From Maridesulfovibrio salexigens DSM 2638 (GTDB lineage Bacteria > Desulfobacterota > Desulfovibrionia > Desulfovibrionales > Desulfovibrionaceae), in assembly GCF_000023445.1 (NCBI RefSeq), contig NC_012881.1:1927501-1991500 (forward strand): a DNA stretch of 64,000 nt, read 5' to 3'. Under the pieces are notes generated by a model that did no database searches, had not been told where the DNA came from, and saw only the letters and a program-made list of their open reading frames with translations. The position numbers were made by a program, and so were the translations under genes. The first letter of the stretch is position 1, and the number at the start of each line of letters is the position of its first letter. Shown piece by piece: positions 26,678 through 36,417 of the stretch.

Positions 26678-27913
26678 ATGAGTAAGATTGAAAAAGTAGT
26701 ACTGGCATATTCCGGTGGTCTGGATACCTCCATCATTCTAAAATGGATCAAGCAAGAGTATAACTGCGAAGTTATTACCCTTACTGCCGACCTCGGTCAG
26801 GGCGAAGAGCTTGACGGTATTGAGGAAAAAGCACTCAAGACCGGTGCAACCAAGGCTTTTGTTGAAGATCTGCGTGAAGAATTTGCACGTGATTTCATTT
26901 TTCCCGCTTTCCGTGCCGGTGCCATCTACGAAGGTCGCTACCTGCTCGGTACCTCCATTGCCCGTCCTCTGATTGCCAAGAGAATGGTTGAGATTGCTGA
27001 AATGGAAGGCGCACAGGCTCTGGCTCACGGTGCAACCGGTAAAGGTAACGACCAGGTTCGTTTCGAACTGGGTGGCATGGGCATGAACCCAAGACTCAAG
27101 CACATCGCTCCTTGGCGTGAATGGGATCTGAAGTCCCGTACCGATCTCATGAAGTTTGCTGAAGCTAACGACATCGAGATTCCCAACACTCGTAAAAAAC
27201 CTTGGTCCATGGATGCCAACATGCTGCACGTAAGTTTTGAAGGTGCAGAGCTGGAAGATCCGTGGAATGCTCCTTCCCCGGAATCTTACCGTTACTGCCG
27301 TCCCATTGAGGAAGCACCGGATGAGCCTGAAATCATCACCATTGATTTCGAAAAGGGTGATCCTGTTGCAATCAACGGTACTAAGTATTCCCCGGCTGCT
27401 TTGGTTGAAAAACTTAACGAACTGGGTGGTAAGCACGGTATCGGACGTGTGGATATGGTTGAGAACCGTTTCGTGGGCATGAAGTCCCGTGGCGTGTACG
27501 AAACCCCCGGTGGAACCATTATGCACATCGCACACCGCGACCTCGAAGGTCTTTGCATGGACCGCGAAGTTATGCACCTGCGTGACAGCCTGATCCCCAA
27601 ATATGCTGAAATGATATACAATGGTTTCTGGTTCGCTCCTGAGCGTATCGCGTTGCAGGCAATGATCGATGAAACCCAGAAGACCGTAACCGGTACTGTA
27701 AGACTGAAGCTCTACAAGGGTAACGCAATTCCCGAAGGCCGTAAGTCTCCTTACTCTCTGTACCGTGAAGATCTCGCTACTTTCGAAGAAGACGAAGTAT
27801 ACAACCAGAAAGATGCTGAAGGCTTTATCAAGCTGGTTGGTCTGCGTCTGAAAGGCAAGACTTCTTCCGGTTCCGAATGGATTAAAGAAGGCGACGTCGA
27901 AGACTTAGATTAG
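26678..27913 (+). CDS. argG: Argininosuccinate synthase
   Basis: This 411-residue enzyme joins citrulline and aspartate using ATP. The PP-loop is AYSGGLDTS (about residues 9-17), and further family blocks are [13 protein letters not shown] near 117 and the [15 protein letters not shown] region. Full length for the family. AAGGA six to ten bases upstream supports the start. It is cotranscribed with argF (29-base gap) and followed by a terminator. Confidence 0.96.
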   Translation: MSKIEKVVLAYSGGLDTSIILKWIKQEYNCEVITLTADLGQGEELDGIEEKALKTGATKAFVEDLREEFARDFIFPAFRAGAIYEGRYLLGTSIARPLIAKRMVEIAEMEGAQALAHGATGKGNDQVRFELGGMGMNPRLKHIAPWREWDLKSRTDLMKFAEANDIEIPNTRKKPWSMDANMLHVSFEGAELEDPWNAPSPESYRYCRPIEEAPDEPEIITIDFEKGDPVAINGTKYSPAALVEKLNELGGKHGIGRVDMVENRFVGMKSRGVYETPGGTIMHIAHRDLEGLCMDREVMHLRDSLIPKYAEMIYNGFWFAPERIALQAMIDETQKTVTGTVRLKLYKGNAIPEGRKSPYSLYREDLATFEEDEVYNQKDAEGFIKLVGLRLKGKTSSGSEWIKEGDVEDLD

Positions 27914-27928
27914 TAATGTCTTTAATTG

Positions 27929-27958
27929 CCTGGACGGACGCAAGTTCGTCCGGGTTTT
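27929..27958 (+). terminator. Terminator after argG
   Basis: CCTGGACGGAC (27929-27939), GCAA loop and GTTCGTCCGGG (27944-27954), then TTTT. It is an intrinsic terminator 16 bases after the argG stop. Confidence 0.75.
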
Positions 27959-27967
27959 GAATATTTT

Positions 27968-28008
27968 CGCCTGTTCCGGCTCATTCGCTGACGACAGGCG
28001 TTTTCTTT
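27968..28008 (+). terminator. Second terminator-like hairpin between argG and argH
   Basis: CGCCTGT (27968-27974) pairs with ACAGGCG (27994-28000) and is followed by TTTTCTTT. It may be the left part of the repeat block that fills this gap. Confidence 0.55.
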
Positions 28009-28081
28009 GATAAAAGAAAAATCGTGTCGCCTTAAAAAGGGGATACGGAATTAAAAAATTTCGCAACAATAAAGGTCTCCA

Positions 28082-28176
28082 GCGGCGAAGCCCCGTCGAA
28101 TGATTTTGAAAGGGATGGGGTCTGGGGAAGGGAAAACTTTTGCAAAAGTTTTCCCTTCCCCAGCCGCCGGAGGCAT
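28082..28176 (-). repeat. Dispersed intergenic hairpin repeat, form B (copy 2), with 42-base palindrome
   Basis: The element opens GCGGCGAAGCCCC and closes GCCGCCGGAGGCAT (28163-28176), as at 3165-3258. Between them is a perfect 42-base palindrome (28122-28163, two 21-base arms without a spacer, centre TTTTG|CAAAA). It ends 13 bases before the argH ATG, so it would fold in the argH 5' leader. Confidence 0.8.
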
Positions 28177-28188
28177 CCGAGGATCCAA

Positions 28189-29571
28189 ATGGCAGATAAT
28201 AAATTATGGGGTGGCAGATTTGCTGCCAAGACCGCACAGTCTGTTGAAGATTACACTGAATCCGTAAGCTACGACCAGAATCTGTACCGCGAAGATATTT
28301 CCGGCTCTCAGGCTCATGCCAAGATGCTCGCAGAGCAGGGCGTGCTGACCGCTGAAGAAGCCGAAATTCTGGTTAAAGGTCTCGATCAGGTGCTGGAAGA
28401 GATTGAATCCGGCAAATTTGAATGGAAAAAGGAGATGGAAGATCTCCATATGAATATCGAAAGCAGGCTGACTGAGATTGTCGGACCTGTAGGCGGTAAA
28501 CTTCATACTGGCCGCAGCCGTAACGATCAGGTTGCCACCGACTTTCGTTTGCACGTGCTCCGTTCCTTGGAAGCATGGAAAACCGCTCTTGAAAAGCTGA
28601 TCGCATCTTTCACTGCCAAGGCTGATGCAAATAGGGAAGTTCTGCTTCCCGGTTACACTCATCTCCAGCCCGCACAGCCTGTAAGTCTCGCTCATCACAT
28701 GCTGGCTTATGCATGGATGTTCAAGCGTGACCACAGCAGGGTAGTGGATTGCATTAATAGGGCTAACGTTTGCCCGCTCGGTGCTGCCGCTCTTGCCGGT
28801 ACCACTTACCCGCTCAAGCCTGCGACTTCTGCAAAGTACCTCGGTATGGAAGACACCTTCCGTAATAGTCTCGATGCTGTTTCCGACCGTGATTTCGTAA
28901 TGGAAGCCATGTTTACCGGAAGTCTGATCATGACTCACTTGAGCCGTATCTGCGAAGAACTGATCATCTGGGCCAACCCCTGCTTCGGATTTATCAAGCT
29001 GCCTGATGAATTTTCCACCGGATCTTCCATCATGCCTCAGAAGAAAAACCCCGATGTATGCGAACTCATGCGCGGTAAGACCGGACGGGTATACGGCGAT
29101 CTTTTCTCGCTGATGACCACTTGTAAGGGATTGCCGCTGGCCTATAACCGCGACATGCAGGAAGACAAAGAGCCTTTCTTTGATTGTGATAAGACCGTGC
29201 ATGCTTCCGTGGTTATTATGGCTGATATGATGGATGCAATGGGCTTTAATCCCGCAAACATGGAATCCGCCCTTAAGAAAGGTTTTCTCAATGCTACTGA
29301 GTTGGCTGATTATCTCGTGGGTAAGGGAATTCCTTTCCGCGAAGCTCACCACATCACCGGTTCTGCGGTTGCTAAGGCAGAAGCGGAGAGCAGAGGACTT
29401 GAGGATATGAGTCTTGAAGAGCTGAAGACTTTCTCTGATAAAATCGAAGAAGATGTCTTTGAAGTACTTTCCTACGAAGCAGCAGTAAGACGAAGGGTTT
29501 CACCCGGAAGCACCGGACCGGAATCCGTTGATTCTCAGATTGCTGAGCTTAAAGCATGGCTTAAGAAATAG
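28189..29571 (+). CDS. argH: Argininosuccinate lyase
   Basis: This 460-residue enzyme of the fumarase/aspartase superfamily cleaves argininosuccinate to arginine and fumarate. It begins KLWGGRF, has [16 protein letters not shown] and the superfamily signature [11 protein letters not shown] near residue 280, whose serine is the catalytic base. Full length. It completes the argF-argG-argH order but is separated from argG by two hairpins and a large palindrome, so it may have its own promoter within or after the repeat. Confidence 0.96.
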   Translation: MADNKLWGGRFAAKTAQSVEDYTESVSYDQNLYREDISGSQAHAKMLAEQGVLTAEEAEILVKGLDQVLEEIESGKFEWKKEMEDLHMNIESRLTEIVGPVGGKLHTGRSRNDQVATDFRLHVLRSLEAWKTALEKLIASFTAKADANREVLLPGYTHLQPAQPVSLAHHMLAYAWMFKRDHSRVVDCINRANVCPLGAAALAGTTYPLKPATSAKYLGMEDTFRNSLDAVSDRDFVMEAMFTGSLIMTHLSRICEELIIWANPCFGFIKLPDEFSTGSSIMPQKKNPDVCELMRGKTGRVYGDLFSLMTTCKGLPLAYNRDMQEDKEPFFDCDKTVHASVVIMADMMDAMGFNPANMESALKKGFLNATELADYLVGKGIPFREAHHITGSAVAKAEAESRGLEDMSLEELKTFSDKIEEDVFEVLSYEAAVRRRVSPGSTGPESVDSQIAELKAWLKK

Positions 29572-29595
29572 CCTGTTTTCATTAATAAGATTAAA

Positions 29596-29642
29596 GGCCG
29601 GAATAATTGTATGATTTTACAATTATTCCGGCCCTTTTTTTT
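29596..29642 (+). terminator. Terminator of argH
   Basis: GGCCGGAATAATTGTA (29596-29611) pairs perfectly with its complement at 29618-29633 and is followed by C and eight T. It is a very strong intrinsic terminator. Confidence 0.95.
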
Positions 29643-29659
29643 GGGACAATTTGAAAAAA

Positions 29660-30061
29660 TTAAGAGTTGTTTTTCACATACTCAAGGTCTCGTTTATCAA
29701 TATTCAGGATATGATTAACAAACCAACTTTCGAGTGTATCAGTCATGTCCTGCACTAAGTCTTCATCTTCTACAATGCATTTCAATTTGAGTTCTTCCAC
29801 TTTTTCAACAAAATCCTGATGAATTTTTTTATGTTCCTCCAGATTGGGAACGCCTGCTTTTTGCATCATGATTTCTTCAGATTCAAAATGATAGAGGGTG
29901 TAAAGGTGTATTTCCTCTATAAAGGAGGATAAATCAGAGGAGTCCCCTTCAAGAGTTTTTTTTCTTATTTTATTAAGAATTGTAAAAAAAGTTTGATGCT
30001 GACTGTCGATGACTCCGATACCAGTATGGAGAGGTTGTCCGGAAGCTGTTTTGCTGCTCAT
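29660..30061 (-). CDS. Bacteriohemerythrin
   Basis: This 133-residue four-helix protein should bind a non-haem di-iron centre that reversibly carries oxygen. The ligands appear in order: an early His (HTGIGVID), QHQTFF, HFESEE (His/Glu), HKKIH and HILNIDKRDLEY (His/Asp). The usual tryptophan after the first proline is absent (GQPLHTGIG). Such proteins help anaerobes or microaerobes handle oxygen or sense it. An exact 19-base inverted repeat 80 bases upstream may be its operator. Confidence 0.9.
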   Translation of the reverse strand: MSSKTASGQPLHTGIGVIDSQHQTFFTILNKIRKKTLEGDSSDLSSFIEEIHLYTLYHFESEEIMMQKAGVPNLEEHKKIHQDFVEKVEELKLKCIVEDEDLVQDMTDTLESWFVNHILNIDKRDLEYVKNNS

Positions 30062-30140
30062 GCTCTGTCCCGATAGAATAAAACATTAAATTTCTAGTTT
30101 AACCCGTGCATTGTCTCTGAAATATATTGGAATATGACTG

Positions 30141-30159
30141 AAATTGTACAGTACAATTT
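30141..30159 (-). promoter_or_regulatory. Candidate operator upstream of the hemerythrin gene
   Basis: AAATTGTAC, one A, then GTACAATTT form a perfect inverted repeat with nine-base arms. On the minus strand its TTGTAC could also be a -35 box with TATTCC 16 bases on. It suits a dimeric repressor or activator, but no regulator is identified. Confidence 0.4.
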
Positions 30160-30176
30160 TTCAAATATTGTTTTGA

Positions 30177-30219
30177 AAACATCCGAGTTTCAAATGGTAA
30201 TCTTGAAACTCGGATGTTT
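30177..30219 (-). terminator. Long hairpin at the end of the efflux operon
   Basis: A 17-base perfect stem (30177-30193 with 30203-30219) and a nine-base loop lie 65 bases after the cusA-like stop. On the minus strand the tail is TTTTCAAAAC, a weak T-run, so it could be a terminator or a 3'-end stabiliser. Confidence 0.6.
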
Positions 30220-30283
30220 GTATTTGCGTAAGTGGGCTGTTGGTTAATTTGGCAAGGGGTTATTCATATGTTCTCTATAATAC

Positions 30284-33200
30284 CTATGTTCTTGAATTTT
30301 TCAAAAACTTGATTTCTTCAACACTGCAATAAAGCACCGGCACTACGAATACGGTAAGTATCGCGATAGTCATTCCACCGAATGAAGGTATTGCCATGGG
30401 CACCATGATGTCTGAGCCTCGGCCTGTTGAGGTCAGGATTGGCAGCAGGGCAAGAATAGTTGTTGCCGATGTCATCAGGGCTGGGCGTATTCTTCGTTGC
30501 GCACCGTAGATGACTGCATGCCTGATTGCGGATACGGAGTTCATTTTGCGGTCCTTTTTACTTTCATCAAGATAAGTTGCCATGATGACTCCGTCGTCGG
30601 ATGCAATGCCGAATAAGGCTAGAAAGCCGACCCAGATGGCAACACTCAGGTTGATGGGGCTGACCTGAAACAGCTCGCGCATATCTGTTCCGAACATGGT
30701 GAAATTCATGAACCACGGCTGACCGTAAAGCCAGACCATGAGGAATCCACCAGACCACGCCACAAAGATACCTGAGAAAACCATCAGGGTGGTGGCGATG
30801 GACTTGAATTGCAAATATAGAATCAGCACGATGAAAAGCAGTGCCAGGGGCAGGATTACCGCTAGTTTTTTCTGAGCCCGAATCTGGTTTTCGTAACTTC
30901 CGGCGAATTCGTATGACACTCCGGCCGGTATAACCAGTTCACCGGATTTCATTTTGGAATCCAGAAAGCTCTGAGCCTGTTCCACAACATCTACTTCAGC
31001 GAATCCGGGCCGTTTATCAAAGAGGACGTATCCCACCAAGAAGGTATCTTCACTTTTGATGACCTGCGGACCGCGTACGTACTTGATTTCGGCAAGCTGG
31101 CTTAAGGGAACTTGCTCCCCGCCGGAAGCACTGACCAGAATATTGCCGATGGCATCAATGTTATCCCTGAGTTCGCGTAAGTATCGTACTCGGACCGGAT
31201 AACGTTCACGTCCCTCAACAGTGGTTGTAACCACCTTTCCACCCACAGCAACTTCGATCACATCCTGAACCTGTGAAAGCATGACTCCGTGCCTTGCAAT
31301 GGCTTCGCGGTCGATGATGATCTCAAGGTAAGGCTTGCCCACAATACGGTCAGCAATTACCGCCTCGGGTTGGACCGAACCGACTTGCTTCAGCAGTCTT
31401 TCAAGGTCAAGTGCGACCTTTTCCAGAGTTTGCAGGTCCGGACCTTTGACCTTTATGCCCATGGGAGCGCGCATTCCGGATTGGAGCATGACAATACGCG
31501 CCGCAATCGGTTGCAGCTTCGGGGCGGAGGTCACGCCGGGAACTTCTGCTGCTTTGACTATCTCATCCCAGATATCATTGGGTGAGGCGATGCCCTTCCA
31601 TGATTTGCGGTCCGGGTTAAGTCCGGGATTGAGTGCTGGACGCCAGATTCTGAACGGTTTTCCGTCAGGATCAGGAATCAGTTTTCCATTTTCATCCCGT
31701 TCAAAATATCCCTGCACAAGATATGGATAGCCATCATTGGCAGGAACCAGTTCTCCAGCAACATTGCGGAAGAAGTCTTTCTGGTCAGGATCAAATTTGA
31801 AGCGGAGCCGTTCACCGGATTGATCCACCATATATTCGGACTTGTAATTGATGACCGTCTCAATCATGGAAATAGGGGCCGGATCAAGGGGAGTTTCTGC
31901 GCGCCCAAGTTTACCAACTGCGGACTCAACTTCCGGGATGGACTGGATCATCATGTCCTGTTTACGCAGTACGTCCATGGCTTCACCGATTGATGCGTGC
32001 GGCATGGTTGTAGGCATGAACAGAAATGCGCCTTCATCAAGGTCCGGCATGAATTCCTTGCCCAGTCCCGGGAATACATGGGCCAGCTTTACATATGGTG
32101 ATGATGTTTTGATTGCTTCAGGCATGAATCCGGTCAGGTTGGCAAATCCAAGCCAGATGGAAAGTCCCAGCGCGACAATGAAAGTCGGCAAGCATAGGAA
32201 CAGCAGCTTATGATTTAAACACCAGCCGAGCATACGGGGATATCCGCGGCGAAATATGTCGAAGAAGAGCATGAGTCCTCCGATGACAAGTGCCACGAAG
32301 AAATAGTTATTACCCATTCCTTTTTCCGGTCCGAGCGGAAGCCATGATTTTGTCAGTACATAGGCAACCATAAGGACTATGATCCATGTTTCAGCATAGT
32401 TTGCATACTTGTGGTTTTTTGCAGGGACAAAAGGAAGCACGAGATGTTTTACGCCGACATAGACAAAGAACAGTCCGGCCCACCACTTGAGCAGCATAGA
32501 GACTGCAATACCGCAAAGCAGGTAAAGTCCGGCGGTGACATATGTGCGCCTGTTTTTGAGGAATTTTTTCCGGGCTGTGAAAAGTAGTTCTGCCATGGGA
32601 GGCAAGATGGTCAGAGCTACGATAATTGAAGCTAACAAGGCGAATGTTTTGGTGTAGGCCAGCGGTTTGAAAAGCTTACCCTCGGCACCGTCCATGGCGA
32701 AAACCGGCATGAAGCTTACGATGGTGGTGGCAACAGCGGTCATAACCGCACTGCCTACCTCAGCCGTGCCTTCATATACGAGCCTTAGTCTGCTTACTCC
32801 TTCCTTGGCGTGTTCGATCTTCTTGAGGATATTCTCGCAGATGATGATGCCCATATCGACCATAGTACCGATGGCAATGGCAATCCCGGAGAGGGCCACA
32901 ATGTTTGCATCTACCTTGAATACACGCATACCCATGAAGCACATGAGTACGGCAAGAGGAAGCAGGGATGAAATCAGCAGGGAACTCTTAAGGTGAATCA
33001 CTGCAATAAGCACTACAATGATTGTGATCAGGATTTCCTCGGTTAGTGCGGTGTTGAGGGTCCCCAATGTTTCATGAATCAGCCCTGAACGGTCATAGAA
33101 GGGAACAACGGTCAGTTTGCTTTCAGTACCGTCAGGTAGGACTTTTGAAGGCAGGCCCGGTGAAATATCTTTAATCTTGTCCTTGATATTTTCAATGACC

Positions 33201-34192
33201 TGTAATGGGTTTTCCCCATAGCGGGCAACAGCCACACCGCCTACAACCTCCGCACCGCCTTTATCAAGCGCACCACGGCGCAGTGCGGGACCTTCGGTTA
33301 CACGGGCTACATCACGTACGTAGATGGGGATGTTGTTGACAACCTTTACTACTGAGCTTTCGATGTCAGACAGTTTCTTGATGAAACCGATGCCGCGAAT
33401 AACGTATTCAGCATTGTTGATTTCAATGGTCCGCGCGCCAACATCAAGGTTGGACATTTTTACCGCGCGATAAACATCATTGAGAGTGACTTTGGCGGCA
33501 CGCATGGCATCGGGGTCAACATCAATCTGGTATTCCTTTACGAAACCGCCCACAGAGGCAACTTCGCTCACCCCATCTGCTGAGAGCAGGGCATAGCGGA
33601 CGTACCAGTCCTGTACGGAGCGCAGTTCATCAAGATCCCAGCCTCCGGTTGGGTTACCCTGCGGATCGCGTCCTTCGAGAGTGTACCAATAGACCTGTCC
33701 AAGTGCTGTTGCGTCAGGACCTAGGGCCGGCTTTACGCTTTCAGGCAATGTCCCGGCAGGAAGGCTGTTCAGTTTTTCGATCAGGCGGGAGCGTGACCAA
33801 TAGAAATCAACGTTTTCGTTAAAGATTACGTAGATGGTGGAGAAACCGAACATGGAATAACTGCGAACCGTTTTTACTCCGGGGATTCCGAGCAGGGCTA
33901 CGGTAAGCGGATAGCTGATCTGATCTTCCACATCCTGTGGTGAGCGGCCCATCCACTGGGTGAAGATTATCTGCTGGTTTTCACCGATATCCGGGATAGC
34001 ATCCACCGGGACCGGGGAGCGCTCCATTCCGCCTACATCCCAGTTAAAGGGAGCGGTAAAAATACCGCCTCCGATAACCATGAGCAGGAGAATCGCCACG
34101 ATAAGTTTTTGTTCAAGGCAGAAAAGAATGGTCTTCTCTGCGAAGTTTTTCGGTTCGGGACGGTTCATATCTTGAGTGTTCTTTTCGCTCAT
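30284..34192 (-). CDS. cusA: CusA/CzcA-type heavy-metal RND efflux pump
   Basis: This 1302-residue inner-membrane proton antiporter is the pump of a CusCBA-type complex, most likely for Cu(I)/Ag(I). It has the RND features PVDAIPDIGENQQIIFTQW and, in the fourth helix, IAIAIGTMVDMGIIICEN with the proton-relay Asp. It is longer than the roughly 1040 residues usual for CusA. Residues about 540-660 add extra hydrophobic segments between the two halves, and about 786-877 insert a periplasmic stretch rich in D, P and G (FERDENGKLIPDPDGKPF). It follows the adaptor gene by 15 bases. Confidence 0.93.
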   Translation of the reverse strand: MSEKNTQDMNRPEPKNFAEKTILFCLEQKLIVAILLLMVIGGGIFTAPFNWDVGGMERSPVPVDAIPDIGENQQIIFTQWMGRSPQDVEDQISYPLTVALLGIPGVKTVRSYSMFGFSTIYVIFNENVDFYWSRSRLIEKLNSLPAGTLPESVKPALGPDATALGQVYWYTLEGRDPQGNPTGGWDLDELRSVQDWYVRYALLSADGVSEVASVGGFVKEYQIDVDPDAMRAAKVTLNDVYRAVKMSNLDVGARTIEINNAEYVIRGIGFIKKLSDIESSVVKVVNNIPIYVRDVARVTEGPALRRGALDKGGAEVVGGVAVARYGENPLQVIENIKDKIKDISPGLPSKVLPDGTESKLTVVPFYDRSGLIHETLGTLNTALTEEILITIIVVLIAVIHLKSSLLISSLLPLAVLMCFMGMRVFKVDANIVALSGIAIAIGTMVDMGIIICENILKKIEHAKEGVSRLRLVYEGTAEVGSAVMTAVATTIVSFMPVFAMDGAEGKLFKPLAYTKTFALLASIIVALTILPPMAELLFTARKKFLKNRRTYVTAGLYLLCGIAVSMLLKWWAGLFFVYVGVKHLVLPFVPAKNHKYANYAETWIIVLMVAYVLTKSWLPLGPEKGMGNNYFFVALVIGGLMLFFDIFRRGYPRMLGWCLNHKLLFLCLPTFIVALGLSIWLGFANLTGFMPEAIKTSSPYVKLAHVFPGLGKEFMPDLDEGAFLFMPTTMPHASIGEAMDVLRKQDMMIQSIPEVESAVGKLGRAETPLDPAPISMIETVINYKSEYMVDQSGERLRFKFDPDQKDFFRNVAGELVPANDGYPYLVQGYFERDENGKLIPDPDGKPFRIWRPALNPGLNPDRKSWKGIASPNDIWDEIVKAAEVPGVTSAPKLQPIAARIVMLQSGMRAPMGIKVKGPDLQTLEKVALDLERLLKQVGSVQPEAVIADRIVGKPYLEIIIDREAIARHGVMLSQVQDVIEVAVGGKVVTTTVEGRERYPVRVRYLRELRDNIDAIGNILVSASGGEQVPLSQLAEIKYVRGPQVIKSEDTFLVGYVLFDKRPGFAEVDVVEQAQSFLDSKMKSGELVIPAGVSYEFAGSYENQIRAQKKLAVILPLALLFIVLILYLQFKSIATTLMVFSGIFVAWSGGFLMVWLYGQPWFMNFTMFGTDMRELFQVSPINLSVAIWVGFLALFGIASDDGVIMATYLDESKKDRKMNSVSAIRHAVIYGAQRRIRPALMTSATTILALLPILTSTGRGSDIMVPMAIPSFGGMTIAILTVFVVPVLYCSVEEIKFLKNSRT

Positions 34193-34207
34193 ATCGTTCT
34201 CCGAACC

Positions 34208-36403
34208 TTACTCTCCGGCCTTGAGCTGACGCTCAACTTCACCGCATTGGAGCATGGCTTCCCCGAAGTAGGGGTTGCGGATGTCTTCATCGGATTGCAT
34301 CCACTTGGCTCCCTTGAAATCAAAGGCCATAGGGCAGAATATTTCGTAGACCGGTTTGGTGGACTTGATACCCAGTTTTTCAACCGCATCAATCATGCCG
34401 TATGAAAGGGGTTCCAGTCCGGCGCGGGCTCCGACAATATCCTTGGCCTCGCGGATGGCGGACATACCGTCATTGATATTCTCCAGCGCATCCATCCAAA
34501 TCTTATGTGCATCACCGGAGAGTGAAGTGTGATCTATTTTTTTCAACTCTTCAGCCATGAGTGCGGATTGCTTTTGAGCGTTTTGCAGATTGTCGGCTGC
34601 GAGAGCTTCAGTAAATGCTGAATAGGCATTAAAGACTTTACCCAACTGCATTTGGAAAGCTTCAGGAGCTTCAGCCTTGTTTGCAGAGTTGGCGGCAAGT
34701 GTTGCAATTCCGAATGTTGTATCCAGCCGTTTGAAGTGGTTCGCTGTTTCAGCTATTATTGATTTCAGTCTTTGTCGATCTTTTACACCACTGCCGAGTA
34801 CTGCATCGTTCCGAAGCAGCATGGACAATTCTTTCCAAGCAAGGGAAGCGTCTCCCTTAAGGCCGGAAGCATCAATCTTGCCGAGACTTTCAAAGAATGC
34901 GGAGAATTGTTTGCGGCTGTTTTCAAGGTTGGCGGACTCTGCAATCTCCATGAGGGAATCAAAATCTTTTTTCAGGAAGACCAGTTTTGATGCAAATATA
35001 GGCGGTAGGGTGCGATCTGCCTTTGCCTGCTTATCCATATTTTCCATGTCAGCAGAATTAGAACCGTGGTCATGGGCAACCGTTTTTACGCCGCTTTCAG
35101 GATTCATCATGCTTGGTTTGGCAATGATCTGGATGGCGCTGTCAATCTTGAAGTTACCTTTGGTAACAACCTGTTCGCCTTCGCTGAGACCGTATTTGAC
35201 TACATAGAAGTCTCCGGCCTTGGGTCCGAGGACTATTTCACGTCCTTCAAAGACGCCTTCCTTACCGGGAACGCCAATGTAAACCACGGCCCGTTTACCG
35301 GTGATGAGCGGAGCTGAAGCAGGGATGACCAGTTCTGTTCCGGCCTGTTTTTCTTCCTTGTTCACTGCACGTACGAACATTCCCGGCTTTAGCTTCAACC
35401 CCTTGTTGGGAACTTCCAGACGCACCCGGACCGTACGGGTTTTTTCATTAACCACCGGGTCAATGTAGACCACCTTACCTTCGAAATTCTTACCGGGATA
35501 AGCCTCAGTGTTGAAACTTACCTTCATACCCATCTTGATCCACGGAAGGTCGGATTCATAAGCCTCAAGAATTACCCAGACCCTTGAAAGGTCGGCAATA
35601 GTATAGATAGGAGTTCCGGTCTTGACGTAAACACCTTCGACAACATCTTTTTTGATAACTATTCCGCTCATGGGCGAGTAGAGGGTGATGTGCTCAGCGG
35701 CTTTTCCCCGTTTGATGATATTTTCGATCTGGCTTTTGGAAAGTCCCAGCAGGCGCAGTTTTTCCCGTGCGGCTTGTTCAGTGCGGGCGGCGGTGTCCTT
35801 AACAACTTTCAGAGAGCTGCCTTTCAGGGCAGACTTGGCCTTGACCGCCTGAATCAACTCAGCCTGCGCCGTTAGTAATTCCGGGCTGTAGATGGAAGCC
35901 ATAGCCTGTCCTTTCCGCACAGAGCTTCCGGTATAGTCGATGTACAGCTTGTCGATGCGTCCTCCGGTCCATGCGGTAATGGTGCCGATACGGGTTTCAT
36001 CGTAGTCGACCTTGCCGAGCATGCGGGTTTGCACATTAACGCTTCGTCTTGCTACCGGGGTAGTGGCTATCCCGGCCAGCTTGCGGGCGGATGAGGTCAG
36101 GCTGATCTGTCGGAGGCTGACAGCTTCATCGCCGGACTCACCACCTTTTTCCAGCGGGATGAGATCCATAAAACATATGGGGCATTTGCCCGGCTCAGGC
36201 AGCTGGATCTGTGGGTGCATGGAACAGGTCCAGACCACTTCTCCAGAGTCGGTAACTGTTGCTTCAAGTCCGTGATCTTCGTGTTCGGCAACTAATTTCT
36301 TTTCTGGCTGATGTCCCTTTGTGCCGGAAAGGATGTATCCGGCTGCAAATGCGGCGACAGCAACAAGGATGACCGGGATCAGTATATGTTTAAATTTGCT
36401 CAT
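34208..36403 (-). CDS. cusB: CusB-type periplasmic adaptor with metal-binding domains
   Basis: This 731-residue membrane-fusion protein links the RND pump to the outer-membrane channel. After an N-terminal anchor helix comes a heavy-metal-binding domain (VWTCSMHPQIQLPEPGKCP and CPICFMDL, about residues 58-85). Barrel-sandwich and hairpin regions with the family motif IYSPELLTAQAEL follow. The last ~280 residues form DUF3347-like helical repeats, ending in FCPMAFDFKGAKWMQ and NPYFGEAMLQCGE, a region typically rich in copper ligands. The metal domains at both ends are known for this subfamily but make it larger than E. coli CusB. Confidence 0.92.
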   Translation of the reverse strand: MSKFKHILIPVILVAVAAFAAGYILSGTKGHQPEKKLVAEHEDHGLEATVTDSGEVVWTCSMHPQIQLPEPGKCPICFMDLIPLEKGGESGDEAVSLRQISLTSSARKLAGIATTPVARRSVNVQTRMLGKVDYDETRIGTITAWTGGRIDKLYIDYTGSSVRKGQAMASIYSPELLTAQAELIQAVKAKSALKGSSLKVVKDTAARTEQAAREKLRLLGLSKSQIENIIKRGKAAEHITLYSPMSGIVIKKDVVEGVYVKTGTPIYTIADLSRVWVILEAYESDLPWIKMGMKVSFNTEAYPGKNFEGKVVYIDPVVNEKTRTVRVRLEVPNKGLKLKPGMFVRAVNKEEKQAGTELVIPASAPLITGKRAVVYIGVPGKEGVFEGREIVLGPKAGDFYVVKYGLSEGEQVVTKGNFKIDSAIQIIAKPSMMNPESGVKTVAHDHGSNSADMENMDKQAKADRTLPPIFASKLVFLKKDFDSLMEIAESANLENSRKQFSAFFESLGKIDASGLKGDASLAWKELSMLLRNDAVLGSGVKDRQRLKSIIAETANHFKRLDTTFGIATLAANSANKAEAPEAFQMQLGKVFNAYSAFTEALAADNLQNAQKQSALMAEELKKIDHTSLSGDAHKIWMDALENINDGMSAIREAKDIVGARAGLEPLSYGMIDAVEKLGIKSTKPVYEIFCPMAFDFKGAKWMQSDEDIRNPYFGEAMLQCGEVERQLKAGE

Positions 36404-36417
36404 GATGGTTCCGTGTT

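Noticed and set aside
28204-29352. Long open frame (382 codons) on the minus strand across argH
   Set aside because: It is antisense to an unmistakable argH, has no ribosome site, and its protein has the composition expected from reading the complement of a coding gene.
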